Part shown: in pieces, positions 8,167-16,702 of the stretch
Layout of the letters: the number at the start of each line of letters is the position of its first letter
How positions within the stretch are numbered: position 1 is the stretch's first letter
Assembly (NCBI RefSeq): GCF_000521215.1
Contig: NZ_KI928919.1
Location: 877,066-933,540 of the forward strand
Length of the DNA: 56,475 nt
DNA from: Labrenzia sp. DG1229
GTDB lineage: Bacteria; Pseudomonadota; Alphaproteobacteria; Rhizobiales; Stappiaceae
Reading direction: 5' to 3'
Program-made: the position numbers and the translations under genes
Notes under the pieces: generated by a model
Database searches by the model: none
Told to the model about the DNA's origin: nothing
The model's input: only the letters and a program-made list of their open reading frames with translations

Positions 8167-8243
8167 TGGCGCACCGGGGAGGATTCGAACCCCCGACCCC
8201 CAGATTCGTAGTCTGGTGCTCTATCCAGCTGAGCTACCGGTGC
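8167..8243 (-). tRNA. tRNA-Arg (anticodon ACG)
   Basis: The minus strand folds into a full cloverleaf: acceptor arms GCACCGG and CCGGTGC, a D-arm with AGCTGGATA, anticodon stem CCAGA and TCTGG enclosing CTACGAA (anticodon ACG), and a T-arm with GGGGG-TTCGAAT-CCTCC. The discriminator G and a genome-encoded CCA follow at 8170-8167. The A34 of ACG is expected to be edited to inosine, reading CGU, CGC and CGA. No integrated element borders it. Confidence 0.97.
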
Positions 8244-8472
8244 TTATGGGTGCGAAGATCGGGTTATCCTGATGATTAATCGCCGGATGCCCGCCTTGGC
8301 TCTGCGGGGCGCTGTGTGCCCCGGACAGGGCGCTTACCTACTGCGGTCCGGCAGGGATTGCAAGGGACTTCCGGAACTTTTTTTCAGGGAATTGTCGCGT
8401 GAGCCGCAAAGCCGCAGAAATCCTCGTGACTTATGCGTTACTGCCTTAGGCCCTGTGCAAAACAATGCCTTT

Positions 8473-9945
8473 TCAGGACGAGCGGTCCGGTACCTTGAGG
8501 CGGAAGCACGCCCCCGGCTTGCTTTCGTCCAGATGAATGCTGCCACCATGGGCTTTCAGGAGTTCGGCGACAATCGCAAGACCAAGACCGACACCGCCTT
8601 TCTTGGAGCCGCTGTGAAAGGCCTTGAACAACGCCTTTCTGATATTGCCGGGGATCCCGGGACCGGTGTCGGAAATCATGACATGAACGCAATCGCCCTC
8701 GCGCATCGCATCCATGGAAATCCGGCGCACCAGCGTCTCGTCCTTTTCGGCTTCGAGCGCCTGAAGGGCATTGCGGACGAGATTGAGCAGAACCCGAAAG
8801 ATCTGTTCTGGATCGGCATCAATCTCGATGTGGTCCGGAACCTTGTTTTCGAAAGCCACAGTCTCGTGATCGACGAGCCCAAGTACATCGGCAACGTCGT
8901 CGCCGACCCGCTGGAGCGCCAGCAAGCGCCGCTGAGGCGGGCGCTCCTGGGCCTTGCCATAGGACATGACGGCCTGGGTGTAGCCGACAGCCCTGTCGAG
9001 CGTTGCCAGGATCTTCGGTGCAAGGCGGCTGACCGTCGGATCGGGGACATGTTCCAGACGTTCAAGAAAAAGCTGCGCGGACGCCAGCAGGTTTCTCAAG
9101 TCGTGGTTGATCTTGGAAACAGCGAGACCAAGATCGGCAAGTCGCTGTTTCTGATGCAATGCGCGCGACAGGGCTTCTTCCATGGCTGCCAGCCGGACTT
9201 CCGCATCTCCCAATTCATCCTGGCGGCCCGACACCGTGACAATACGGGAGGTATCCTCGGGATTTTCCGCAAATCGCTCCATGGAACGGGTCAGGCGGCG
9301 CAGCGGCCTTATGAAAAGGGCGCGCAAGGTAATATAGACAAGCCCCGCGGTGATGACCGAGATGAACAGAGACAGGGCAAGAATGCGCCCGGAGAAGGCC
9401 AGCATGTCCTGCTGCAGGAGTTCGACCGGCAACACGACATCGACACGCTCCGTGTGGCCCATCTGGCCAGCACCGACCACACGCATCACGCCGTCGCCCC
9501 GGTAGGTAAGAATTTGAAAACTGCCGATGATCGACGACCAGGCGCTCACATTGGCCATGTCGACGACGAAATCAACCTCGCCCGGTACATCGTTCATCGC
9601 GATCAGGCTTCGCCGGGAACCCTGATCAAGCGAAATGGCCACAGCCCCTGTCGTCTGCAACAATTCTTCCTGAAGGCGCGGGGCGATCGTGCTGGTTTCC
9701 GCCAGCACCGACGCGGCCACGCCGGCTGTCGTCAGGCGATCCATGAGCCAGGTGTTGCGGTAGTTGGCGATGGACGGAACGTAGATGAAGACTTCCGACA
9801 GCATGACGAACAACACCGTCAGCAGCAGGAGTTTTCCCGACAGGCCGCCGAGCCGGTGCCGGTCAAACCGATCGCCCGGTCCGGATTGTCCGCCCGTATC
9901 GTCTGTCGGGACTGCGGCGCCTTCCGGCGCGCCCTCATGCTTCAT
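8473..9945 (-). CDS. Orphan membrane sensor histidine kinase
   Basis: About 490 residues. Two membrane segments (about 36-56 and 187-212) bracket a periplasmic sensor of roughly 130 residues. A HAMP-like linker follows (FIRPLRRLTRSMERFAE), then a dimerisation and phosphoacceptor helix with SKINHDLRNLLA (His281), and an ATP-binding domain with N-box LNLVRNALQA, SDTGPGIP and GGVGLGLAI. All residues needed for autophosphorylation are visible. ATG 9945 is preferred; an in-frame TTG at 9960 is possible, and neither has a strong ribosome binding site. No response regulator is adjacent, so its partner must lie elsewhere. It is followed, 229 bases on, by tRNA-Arg on the same strand. Confidence 0.88.
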   Translation of the reverse strand: MKHEGAPEGAAVPTDDTGGQSGPGDRFDRHRLGGLSGKLLLLTVLFVMLSEVFIYVPSIANYRNTWLMDRLTTAGVAASVLAETSTIAPRLQEELLQTTGAVAISLDQGSRRSLIAMNDVPGEVDFVVDMANVSAWSSIIGSFQILTYRGDGVMRVVGAGQMGHTERVDVVLPVELLQQDMLAFSGRILALSLFISVITAGLVYITLRALFIRPLRRLTRSMERFAENPEDTSRIVTVSGRQDELGDAEVRLAAMEEALSRALHQKQRLADLGLAVSKINHDLRNLLASAQLFLERLEHVPDPTVSRLAPKILATLDRAVGYTQAVMSYGKAQERPPQRRLLALQRVGDDVADVLGLVDHETVAFENKVPDHIEIDADPEQIFRVLLNLVRNALQALEAEKDETLVRRISMDAMREGDCVHVMISDTGPGIPGNIRKALFKAFHSGSKKGGVGLGLAIVAELLKAHGGSIHLDESKPGACFRLKVPDRSS

Positions 9946-9996
9946 GTCCAATCGTCCCAAATGCCAACCGTGCCGCGCAGCACCAATTGCAATATC

Positions 9997-11427
9997 TTAT
10001 CCAAACTTGCGCAACATACCGATAACCCGTCGCAACCAAACATTCTTTGGCGCTTCCGCATAGTACGAAATTGCCGCACGTCGCACCAGTTCCCCGAGCG
10101 TCGGATAAGGGGCGATGAAACCCGCAAGGTCCTTCATGGTCATTTTTTTCGAAAGAGCCAGGGAAAGAAGATTGATGATCTCGCCCGCCTGGGCCCCGAC
10201 AATGTCGGCACCGAGCAAGCGTCCGCGCGGCCCGGCAATCAGTTTCAGCCGTCCTTCGGTAAAACCTTCCGCCTGGGCCCTGTCATTGCCGAGATAGGTT
10301 GACGTCAGAACCTTGACCCTGGCCCCGTATTCGGCCCGCGCCTCGGCCTCCGACATACCCACATGCGCAAGCTCGGGTGATGTAAAGGTAACCCAGGGAA
10401 CAATCGTGTCGTCCATTGCGATCGGCATGCGGAAGAGGATGGACCGGATGATCAGCCCGGCCTGGTATCCGGCAACATGGGTGAATTGCAGCCCGCCGGC
10501 GACATCGCCGATCGCATAGACCTTGCGGTTTGTGGTGCGCAGTCCCCTGTCGACCCTGATCCCCTTGCGATCGTAGTCGATCCCGGCGGCTTCAAGTCCC
10601 ATGCCTTCGACATTGGGCGCCCTGCCGGTCGCGACGAGCAAATGGCTGGCAACCAATTCAACAACCGCCCCGTCAGCGGTTTTTGCCGAGATCGCCATGC
10701 CCTCGTCTGTTTTCGCGACTTTTTCAACAGCGGTCTCCTCGAGGATTTCGATCCCTTCGTTCCTGAGCGCTTCCAGAACGACAGCACCAAGTTCCTGATC
10801 ATCCTTTCCAAGTGCCCTTGCAGCTTCGAACACCGTCACCCTGGCACCGAGGCGGCGATGAGCCTGCGCCATCTCCAGCCCGATCGGCCCCGCACCGATG
10901 ATCGCCAGATGCGCGGGGACCTCGCGCAGTTCAAACAGCGTCTCGTTGGTGAGATAGGGAACGTCATCAAGACCCGGTACAGGAGGGATGAAGGCCGTCG
11001 ACCCGGTGGCGACGACAAACCTGCGCGCCTTGATTTCAGTGTCACCGACCAAAACGGTGTCGGCTCCGGTAAACTTTGCAGGCTCTCTCAGAACCGTTAC
11101 CCCGAGGTCTTCGAAGCGTTCCTGGGAATCATGCGGTTCGATCGCCGCAATGACACTGCGCACATGATCGTTCGCCTTGGCGAAGTCGATGTCCTGACCG
11201 CTGGAATGAATACCGAACATGGCGTTTCGGCGGACGCCCGAAGCAGCCTTGGCGGCTGCAAGCAGGGATTTGGACGGCACACAGCCATAGTTGAGGCAAT
11301 CGCCTCCCATCAGGCCCTTTTCCACCAGAACCACATCAACCCCGAATGCGGCGGCGGCGGCGGACACGGAAAGACCCCCGGAACCGGCACCGATCACACA
11401 AATATCCGGGGTCAGCAGTTCCGCCAT
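9997..11427 (-). CDS. FAD-dependent pyridine nucleotide-disulfide oxidoreductase (MerA/Lpd-like)
   Basis: The 476-residue protein has the FAD-binding GAGSGG (residues 13-18), the redox pair in GGDCLNYGCVPSKS (Cys44 and Cys49), an NAD(P)H-binding GAGPIGLEMAQ and the FAD-contact AIGDVAGG. At the C-terminus, where dihydrolipoamide dehydrogenase has the catalytic His-Glu pair (HPTLxE), this protein reads YPTLGE, so the general base His is replaced by Tyr. It is thus unlikely to be a true lipoamide dehydrogenase, and it lacks the extra Cys pair and heavy-metal domain of MerA. The start is ATG 11427, with GGAG six bases upstream. It follows the TVP38/TMEM64 gene on the same strand with a 55-base gap, a pairing common in proteobacteria. 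Confidence 0.85.
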   Translation of the reverse strand: MAELLTPDICVIGAGSGGLSVSAAAAAFGVDVVLVEKGLMGGDCLNYGCVPSKSLLAAAKAASGVRRNAMFGIHSSGQDIDFAKANDHVRSVIAAIEPHDSQERFEDLGVTVLREPAKFTGADTVLVGDTEIKARRFVVATGSTAFIPPVPGLDDVPYLTNETLFELREVPAHLAIIGAGPIGLEMAQAHRRLGARVTVFEAARALGKDDQELGAVVLEALRNEGIEILEETAVEKVAKTDEGMAISAKTADGAVVELVASHLLVATGRAPNVEGMGLEAAGIDYDRKGIRVDRGLRTTNRKVYAIGDVAGGLQFTHVAGYQAGLIIRSILFRMPIAMDDTIVPWVTFTSPELAHVGMSEAEARAEYGARVKVLTSTYLGNDRAQAEGFTEGRLKLIAGPRGRLLGADIVGAQAGEIINLLSLALSKKMTMKDLAGFIAPYPTLGELVRRAAISYYAEAPKNVWLRRVIGMLRKFG

Positions 11428-11482
11428 GGAGGGCTCCATTTCAATAAGGTGAACATCGTTGGATCGAGTTTAGTGGATGACG

Positions 11483-12304
11483 TCAGCGCGCACGGACTTT
11501 TTTCAGAACCACCGGGATCAAACTGGCGATCCCAAGAGCAAAAAACGCCGCCAGAAGCTGGGGTGTCACAAGGGCGGACACATCGACCTGGCAAGTACCC
11601 GCAGCTGCGCATCCGGGGCTGGCCGCCTCCTGGGCTTCGATAACGCTGTCGAGACCAGAGCCGATGAAGGCAAAGGCAAACGTCCCGGGAATAATGCCGA
11701 CAAATGTTGCCAGCGCATAAGTCGGCAGGCGCATCTGGAAGATCGCAGGCGCGATGTTGACAAGCCAGAAGGGAAAGACGGGGGTCAGGCGCAGGAACAG
11801 AAGATAGCTGAAACCTTCCCGGCGAAATCCCTCGGCAAGGCGCGACAGAAAAGGACCGGCCCGCCGGGTCAGGACTTCCCCGAAAGAGGACCTGGCAACG
11901 ATGAAGACAGCGCAGGCACCGAGCGTTGCGCCGATCACGGTGACAAAGCCTCCGGCGACCCACCCGAACAGGAAACCACCTGCAATTGTCAGCAGCGACG
12001 CTCCGGGAAACGAAAGAGCAACACACACAACATAGGTGACCAGATACACCAGTGTGGCGAGGATGAAATTCTGCTGAACAAATCCGACCAGATCCTGCCG
12101 CTGCATGATGAGGTTGGAAAGCGTGAGCTGTTTGTGCAACCCCTGTGAGAAGGCTGCGATCATCAACAGAAGCAGTATGGCCAGCGGAAGCCACTTCTTG
12201 ATTCTGCCGTACACAGACGCCTTCAACGGAGTTTCGACTACCGGCTCTGTTTCCTTCGGCCCAGTCATGGTGTCTGCCTTATCCCCCAGCATGTCCATTC
12301 CCAT
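11483..12304 (-). CDS. TVP38/TMEM64 (DedA-superfamily) membrane protein
   Basis: The protein is 273 residues with an N-terminal cytoplasmic tail, then about five to six membrane segments. The family core is visible as VALSFPGASLLTIAGGFLFG and, after a re-entrant-like stretch, LRLTPVFPFWLVNIAPAIF, which correspond to the G-x-x-x-V/I-x-x-x-x-F and R-x-x-P motifs of the SNARE-associated domain. Members of this superfamily act as lipid scramblases or flippases. Several in-frame ATG codons (12304, 12298, 12292, 12268) could start it; 12268 is preceded by AAGG at a good distance. It lies upstream of the FAD oxidoreductase in the same direction and is probably co-transcribed with it. Why the two functions are coupled is not known. 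Confidence 0.85.
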   Translation of the reverse strand: MGMDMLGDKADTMTGPKETEPVVETPLKASVYGRIKKWLPLAILLLLMIAAFSQGLHKQLTLSNLIMQRQDLVGFVQQNFILATLVYLVTYVVCVALSFPGASLLTIAGGFLFGWVAGGFVTVIGATLGACAVFIVARSSFGEVLTRRAGPFLSRLAEGFRREGFSYLLFLRLTPVFPFWLVNIAPAIFQMRLPTYALATFVGIIPGTFAFAFIGSGLDSVIEAQEAASPGCAAAGTCQVDVSALVTPQLLAAFFALGIASLIPVVLKKVRAR

Positions 12305-12629
12305 CAGCTTGTCTTTCCCGGGCGGTTCTTGTCGCCGCCATGGTGTTCTTTTAGCCAGATGTACCTTATAGCTGGTAAAAAGAAGCGTCTTTCACCGATA
12401 AGTGACGCCAAGGTGTTGCCAATTCACCTGTGCGTGAACTGCATTTCATTCCGAGATTCTTGCAGCGCAACGTTGACTTGGAGCTGCGCGACGCTTATAA
12501 GCGCGCTCGATCGGGACATGCACTCGGACCCAAGGCTGTTTTGAGCCGCGCGCTTCCAGCGCTTCGAGTGCTTTCTCCAAAGAATTTAAATGAACAAGGG
12601 CCGCGCTCAAAACCGCGCGGGGAAGAACA
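12305..12629. other. Divergent promoter region upstream of rpmH
   Basis: These 325 bases separate the TVP38 gene (minus) from rpmH (plus). A strong sigma-70-type promoter for rpmH is annotated at 12473-12501, leaving a leader of about 120 bases before the rpmH start. No gene or other clear element was seen. Confidence 0.6.
12473..12501 (+). promoter_or_regulatory. Sigma-70-type promoter of rpmH-rnpA-yidC
   Basis: TTGACT (12473-12478) and TATAAG (12496-12501) are separated by 17 bases, each differing from the consensus by one or two positions. It is the best-matching promoter in the window, in keeping with a highly expressed ribosomal protein gene. Confidence 0.7.
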
Positions 12630-12764
12630 ATGAAGCGTACGTATCAACCGAGCCGTCTTGTCCGCAAGCGCCGCCACGGATTCCGCGCACGTATGGCCAC
12701 CAAAAACGGCCGTCAGGTGCTTGCTCGCCGGCGTGCAAAGGGCCGTAAGAGCCTCAGCGCCTGA
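12630..12764 (+). CDS. rpmH: 50S ribosomal protein L34
   Basis: This 44-residue basic protein begins [19 protein letters not shown] and ends GRKSLSA, matching L34 along its whole length. L34 lies in the large subunit near the peptide exit tunnel. GGGGAAGAAC precedes the ATG. It is followed after 58 bases by rnpA and then yidC, the conserved bacterial order. In this window there is no dnaA upstream, in keeping with alphaproteobacteria, where this cluster is not at the origin. Confidence 0.98.
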   Translation: MKRTYQPSRLVRKRRHGFRARMATKNGRQVLARRRAKGRKSLSA

Positions 12765-12822
12765 TCGGCAACCCGCGCGCAGTGCGTCGGTTGGCGGCGT
12801 CTGCCAACACCAATCTGGCGCC

Positions 12823-13224
12823 ATGGACACTTTGAAAAAGCGCTCCGAGTTCCTGGCGGTCGCCAAAGGCGGCCGGTTGGGTCGGCGCGCTTTTCTCGTT
12901 CAGGGTCTGACGCGCGACACGGATGATGCACCGCGTGTGGGCTATACCGTCACCAAGAAAACAGGCAATTCCGTCGTGCGCAGCCGTATCAAACGGCGGC
13001 TACGGGCTGCCGTTGCCGCGCTCAAAGCCGGTGATATTCCGCAAAAAGCGGATTTTGTGCTTGTCGCTCGCGATTCAGCGCTCACTCTTCCCTTTCAAAA
13101 ACTCGTTGCAGACCTTAAGTCTGGCCTTAACCAAGTGCTTGACCCGGAGACACCGCGCGGACGGGGAAAACCGCACCGGAGTAACCGGACATCTCCAGCG
13201 ACACTGCGCAGGAAACAGGGGTAA
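12823..13224 (+). CDS. rnpA: Ribonuclease P protein component
   Basis: The 133-residue basic protein starts MDTLKKRSEFLAVAKGG and carries RVGYTVTKKTGNSVVRSRIKRRLRAAV, the RNA-binding signature of the RNase P protein. The usual RNR motif reads RSR here, an Asn to Ser change. It helps the catalytic RNA cleave the 5' leaders of tRNA precursors. The C-terminal 25 residues are an unstructured Arg/Pro/Ser tail longer than in E. coli. The frame is open upstream to 12658, but the conserved N-terminus places the start at ATG 12823. It follows rpmH and ends six bases before yidC. Confidence 0.95.
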   Translation: MDTLKKRSEFLAVAKGGRLGRRAFLVQGLTRDTDDAPRVGYTVTKKTGNSVVRSRIKRRLRAAVAALKAGDIPQKADFVLVARDSALTLPFQKLVADLKSGLNQVLDPETPRGRGKPHRSNRTSPATLRRKQG

Positions 13225-13230
13225 CACCAG

Positions 13231-15063
13231 TTGATTTCTGAAAACCGAAACACGATCCTGGCAATCGTATTGTCCCTGATTGTTCTGCTGGGTTGGCAAT
13301 ATTTCGTTGCCAATCCCGAATTGGAGCGTCAACAGGCAGCTCTTCAGACGCAGCAGCAAGCCGAAGCGGAACGCCAGGCAGCCAACGGCGGAACCAATCC
13401 GGATGCTCCGCAGCCTTCTGCGTCTTCCGGCAGCAACGCGGCATTGCCGGCGCAAGGAACAGGTCAACCCTCGGTTTTTGCGAATCGGGAGCAGGCAGTC
13501 GCAGCCGACAAACGCGTCGTGATCAACTCTCCCCGGCTTGAAGGTTCGATCAACCTTTCAGGCGGACGTCTTGATGACCTGCGTCTGAAGGACTACCACG
13601 AGACTGTCGACAAGAGCAGTCCGACGATCGCCCTGTTTTCACCCAAGGGCAGCCCGAACCCCTATTACACCGACTACGGCTGGGTTGCCGATCCGGGAGC
13701 CAACGTTCCACTGCCCGGCCCCGACACGGTCTGGTCAGTCGACGGCGAGACGACCCTGACGCCTTCCACACCGTTGACCCTGGTTTGGAACAACGGTGAA
13801 GGCCTCACTTTCAAACGGACCTTTTCCGTCGACGAGAACTATCTGTTTACAGTTGCCCAATCCGTCGAAAATGCTTCTTCGGCAGACGTTACGCTTTATC
13901 CGTATGGCCTGATAGCCAGGAAAGGCGTGCCTGAAACCACCGGCATCTGGATCTTGCACGAAGGCCTCCTGGGCGTATTCGGCGAGGAAGGCCTTCAGGA
14001 AGTCGACTATTCCGATCTGGAAGATGAAGGCACAATCCGTCCGGCCAGCGTAGACAACGGCTGGCTCGGCATAACGGACAAGTACTGGGCCGCGACGCTC
14101 ATGCCGATCCCCGGGCAGGAGTTCCAGCCGAGTTTCAGTTTTTCCCGGACAACAGGAAATTTCCAGGCTGACTATCTGGGCACCGGTGTTGCCGTCCCTG
14201 CAGGTGGCACGGCGGAGACCAGCTCATATCTGTTTGCCGGCGCCAAGGAAACGAAGCTGATCGATGCCTACGAGGAATCGCTCAATCTCAACCGGTTCGA
14301 ACTGATGATCGATTGGGGCTGGTTCTATTTCCTGACGAAGCCGATGTTCTTCGCGATCGATTACTTCTTCCATCTGATAGGCAACTTCGGCGTCGCCATT
14401 CTGGTGGTAACCGTCATCATCAAGCTGATCTTCTTCCCGTTGGCCAACAAGTCCTACGTCTCCATGAGCAAAATGAAGCTTGCGCAGCCGCAGATGACTG
14501 AAATCCGCGAAAAATACTCGGATGACCGACAGAAACAGCAACAGGCGCTGATGGAGCTCTACAAAAAGGAAAAGATCAATCCGCTGGCCGGCTGCCTGCC
14601 GATCCTGATACAGATCCCGGTCTTCTTTGCGCTCTACAAGGTTCTGTTCGTCACCATCGAAATGCGCCACGCGCCGTTCTTCGGCTGGATCCAGGATCTG
14701 TCGGCACCCGACCCGACCTCGCTTTTCAATCTCTTCGGCCTGATCCCCTGGGATCCGCCGCAATTGCTGATGCTGGGTGTCTGGCCGCTGGTTATGGGTA
14801 TCTCCATGTTCGTTCAGATGAAAATGAACCCGGCACCGCCTGATCCCACTCAGCAAATGATCTTCACCTGGATGCCCGTTGTCTTCACATTCATGCTGGC
14901 ATCGTTCCCGGCAGGACTTGTTATTTACTGGGCCTGGAACAACACGCTGTCGATTACGCAGCAATACGTGATCATGCGCCGTCAGGGAGCCAAAGTGGAA
15001 CTCTGGGATAACATAGGGTCCATGTTCAAGCGAAAGAAACCGGCCTCCGACGACAAGGGCTGA
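13231..15063 (+). CDS. yidC: Membrane protein insertase YidC
   Basis: The 610-residue protein has an N-terminal membrane segment (ILAIVLSLIVLLGWQYF, about residues 9-25), a Gln/Ala/Pro-rich linker, the large periplasmic beta domain typical of Gram-negative YidC, and a C-terminal five-helix core starting near residue 365 (GWFYFLTKPMFFAIDYF). The core includes NPLAGCLPILIQIPVFFALYKVL, the conserved cytoplasmic hairpin and groove region, and ends in a basic tail (KRKKP). YidC inserts membrane proteins with or without SecYEG. The start is TTG 13231 with CAGGGG about nine bases upstream. It is tightly linked to rnpA and is followed by a terminator-like hairpin. Confidence 0.97.
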   Translation: MISENRNTILAIVLSLIVLLGWQYFVANPELERQQAALQTQQQAEAERQAANGGTNPDAPQPSASSGSNAALPAQGTGQPSVFANREQAVAADKRVVINSPRLEGSINLSGGRLDDLRLKDYHETVDKSSPTIALFSPKGSPNPYYTDYGWVADPGANVPLPGPDTVWSVDGETTLTPSTPLTLVWNNGEGLTFKRTFSVDENYLFTVAQSVENASSADVTLYPYGLIARKGVPETTGIWILHEGLLGVFGEEGLQEVDYSDLEDEGTIRPASVDNGWLGITDKYWAATLMPIPGQEFQPSFSFSRTTGNFQADYLGTGVAVPAGGTAETSSYLFAGAKETKLIDAYEESLNLNRFELMIDWGWFYFLTKPMFFAIDYFFHLIGNFGVAILVVTVIIKLIFFPLANKSYVSMSKMKLAQPQMTEIREKYSDDRQKQQQALMELYKKEKINPLAGCLPILIQIPVFFALYKVLFVTIEMRHAPFFGWIQDLSAPDPTSLFNLFGLIPWDPPQLLMLGVWPLVMGISMFVQMKMNPAPPDPTQQMIFTWMPVVFTFMLASFPAGLVIYWAWNNTLSITQQYVIMRRQGAKVELWDNIGSMFKRKKPASDDKG

Positions 15064-15090
15064 CAAGCCTGAAAAGACCTGTTAGATAGC

Positions 15091-15117
15091 AAGGCCTCGC
15101 CCACCGGCGGGGCCTTT
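15091..15117 (+). terminator. Terminator-like hairpin after yidC
   Basis: AAGGCCTCGCC pairs with GGCGGGGCCTT, with one T-G pair and a short loop, 27 bases after the yidC stop. Only a short T-run follows (TTTCG), so efficiency may be modest. Confidence 0.65.
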
Positions 15118-15260
15118 CGATTGCAACAAGCCAGGGAGTGTGCAGACCAATGATCCGATAAAGCAAGACCTGTTCAGCAAGGCGAAGTCGCCGACCGGCA
15201 GGTCGATCGCGCAATATGCGCTCACATTTCTTCCCTTGATTCTTGCATATTGGAGGTCCC

Positions 15261-15941
15261 ATGCGCGGCCCCTCACCCGATACACTTCATCCCTTCAACG
15301 GCGAACCGCATACGGTTTTCCTGAAAAACGTCGTCACGAGACCGACGATCGAAGTGGGTGACTATACCTACTACCATGACTTCGAAAACGCCTCGGATTT
15401 TGAAAACCGGAACGTGCGCTATCACTTTGACAACATTGGCGACCGGTTGAAAATCGGCAAGTTCTGCGCCTTGGCGGCAGGCACCAGTTTCATCATGAGC
15501 GGCGCCAATCATGCAATGACCGGAATTTCGACCTATCCCTTTCATATCTTCGACAAGGGCTGGGCGGAACAATTTGACCCGGCAACGATCTTCGACCATC
15601 TGCGCGGCGACACGATCGTTGGCAATGATGTCTGGTTCGGAACCAACTCGACCGTCATGCCCGGGGTCACCATCTGCTCCGGCGCCATCATCGGTGCCCA
15701 TGCCGTTGTCGCTTCGGACGTGCCACCCTATGCGGTCGTGGTCGGCAACCCGGGAAGGGTTGTGCGACTGCGCTTCGACGAGCAGACAATCGACCGTCTC
15801 CTGGACGTTGCGTGGTGGGACTGGCCGATCGAAAAGATCACACGCCACCTTTCCTCAATCTGGGGGGCCGACGTTGGCGTTCTTGAACGAGCGACCGCCA
15901 ATCACGACAGCAACCTCGACGTGAACGAAAAGGCAAGCTAA
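15261..15941 (+). CDS. Hexapeptide O-acetyltransferase of the CatB/Vat (XAT) type
   Basis: The 226-residue protein is a left-handed beta-helix acetyltransferase. Family signs are TYYHDFENASDFE near the N-terminus, the active-site His in MSGANHAMTGISTYPF (His84), and C-terminal hexapeptide coils such as GNDVWFGTNSTVMPG and IGAHAVVASDVPPYAVVVGNPGR. The XAT group includes virginiamycin and type B chloramphenicol acetyltransferases, but most chromosomal members act on unknown acceptors. ATG 15261 is preceded by GGAGGT. It sits between yidC and engB, its stop nine bases before the engB start, so it may be co-transcribed with engB. Resistance activity should not be assumed. Confidence 0.85.
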   Translation: MRGPSPDTLHPFNGEPHTVFLKNVVTRPTIEVGDYTYYHDFENASDFENRNVRYHFDNIGDRLKIGKFCALAAGTSFIMSGANHAMTGISTYPFHIFDKGWAEQFDPATIFDHLRGDTIVGNDVWFGTNSTVMPGVTICSGAIIGAHAVVASDVPPYAVVVGNPGRVVRLRFDEQTIDRLLDVAWWDWPIEKITRHLSSIWGADVGVLERATANHDSNLDVNEKAS

Positions 15942-15950
15942 AAGCGCTTC

Positions 15951-16598
15951 ATGAACGACGAACAAACCTATACTCAGGAAGACTTGGAAGCGGGCCGGCT
16001 GATGTTCGCCCGCGCCTGGGATTTTCTGACCAGCGTCACCGATATGTCCAACCTGCCGGATGCGACCGGCACGGAGATCGCCTTTGCCGGGCGTTCCAAC
16101 GTGGGCAAGTCCAGCCTGATCAACGCCCTGACAGGGCGCAAGGGTCTGGCCCGCACGTCATCGACACCGGGCCGGACACAGATGCTGAACTTCTTCATAG
16201 CACCGGACACGCCCCTGACAATTGTTGACATGCCGGGTTACGGCTATGCCCAGGCGCCGAAAGAGCTGGTCGAAGCGTGGACGCAACTCGTCTTCTCCTA
16301 CCTGCGCGGCCGCCCGAACCTGCGCCGGGTCATCCTCTTGATCGACAGCCGGCACGGCATCAAGAAAAACGACCTCGAGGCAATGGACCTTCTGGACAAG
16401 GCCGCCGTCGTCTATCAGGTGGTGCTGACCAAGTCCGACAAGATCAAGCCGACCCAACTTGCCCGACTGATTTCCGATACGCAGGCCTTGCTTGCAAAAC
16501 GTATCGCTGCACACCCGCTGATCGTCGCAACGTCCTCCGAAAAGAACCTGGGTATCGACGAATTGAGAGCCGAACTCTGTCTTCTGGCCAATCAGTGA
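15951..16598 (+). CDS. engB: Ribosome biogenesis GTPase YihA/YsxC (EngB)
   Basis: The 215-residue protein is a small TRAFAC GTPase. The G1 loop GRSNVGKSS (residues 47-55), the switch region TSSTPGRTQ, the G3 motif DMPGYGYA and the G4 motif TKSDK are all intact, with G5 as ATSSEK. EngB is needed for late assembly of the 50S subunit. Its length is normal. It follows the acetyltransferase gene closely and lies about 100 bases before argB, which has its own promoter-like sequence. Confidence 0.95.
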   Translation: MNDEQTYTQEDLEAGRLMFARAWDFLTSVTDMSNLPDATGTEIAFAGRSNVGKSSLINALTGRKGLARTSSTPGRTQMLNFFIAPDTPLTIVDMPGYGYAQAPKELVEAWTQLVFSYLRGRPNLRRVILLIDSRHGIKKNDLEAMDLLDKAAVVYQVVLTKSDKIKPTQLARLISDTQALLAKRIAAHPLIVATSSEKNLGIDELRAELCLLANQ

Positions 16599-16627
16599 TC
16601 TTTGAAGGCTTCCGACAGTTCCCGGAA

Positions 16628-16656
16628 TTGTGAAGAAACGGCAAACCGGTTATAGC
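16628..16656 (+). promoter_or_regulatory. Candidate promoter of argB
   Basis: TTGTGA (16628-16633) and TATAGC (16651-16656) are 17 bases apart, about 47 bases before the argB start. Each box matches the sigma-70 consensus at four positions. Confidence 0.45.
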
Positions 16657-16702
16657 AGGGTTCTTCTGCAAGAGATCAATTCCAGTTGAGTAAAAAACTT
16701 TG

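Noticed and set aside
8167..8243. tRNA-Arg as an attachment site of an integrated element
   Set aside because: There is no integrase, no second copy of the tRNA 3' end and no phage-like gene on either side.
8272..10302. A 676-codon open frame on the plus strand
   Set aside because: It lies antisense to the histidine kinase and the FAD oxidoreductase, both with intact motifs. Its translation has no domain-like pattern and is rich in Arg, Gly, His and Gln, as expected for a shadow in GC-rich DNA.
9997..11427. Mercuric reductase
   Set aside because: There is no N-terminal metal-binding domain, no C-terminal Cys pair and no mer genes nearby. The enzyme is only a distant relative.
10477..11643. 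A 388-codon plus-strand frame across the FAD oxidoreductase
   Set aside because: It is antisense to a well-supported gene and crosses into the TVP38 gene, with no conserved motif.
12305..12629. Replication origin next to rpmH
   Set aside because: No dnaA gene and no cluster of DnaA boxes were seen; in alphaproteobacteria the origin normally lies elsewhere.
15261..15941. Calling the CatB/Vat-like gene an antibiotic-resistance gene
   Set aside because: Only the fold and active-site His can be seen. It sits in a core gene cluster with no mobility signs, and most chromosomal homologues have other or unknown acceptors.
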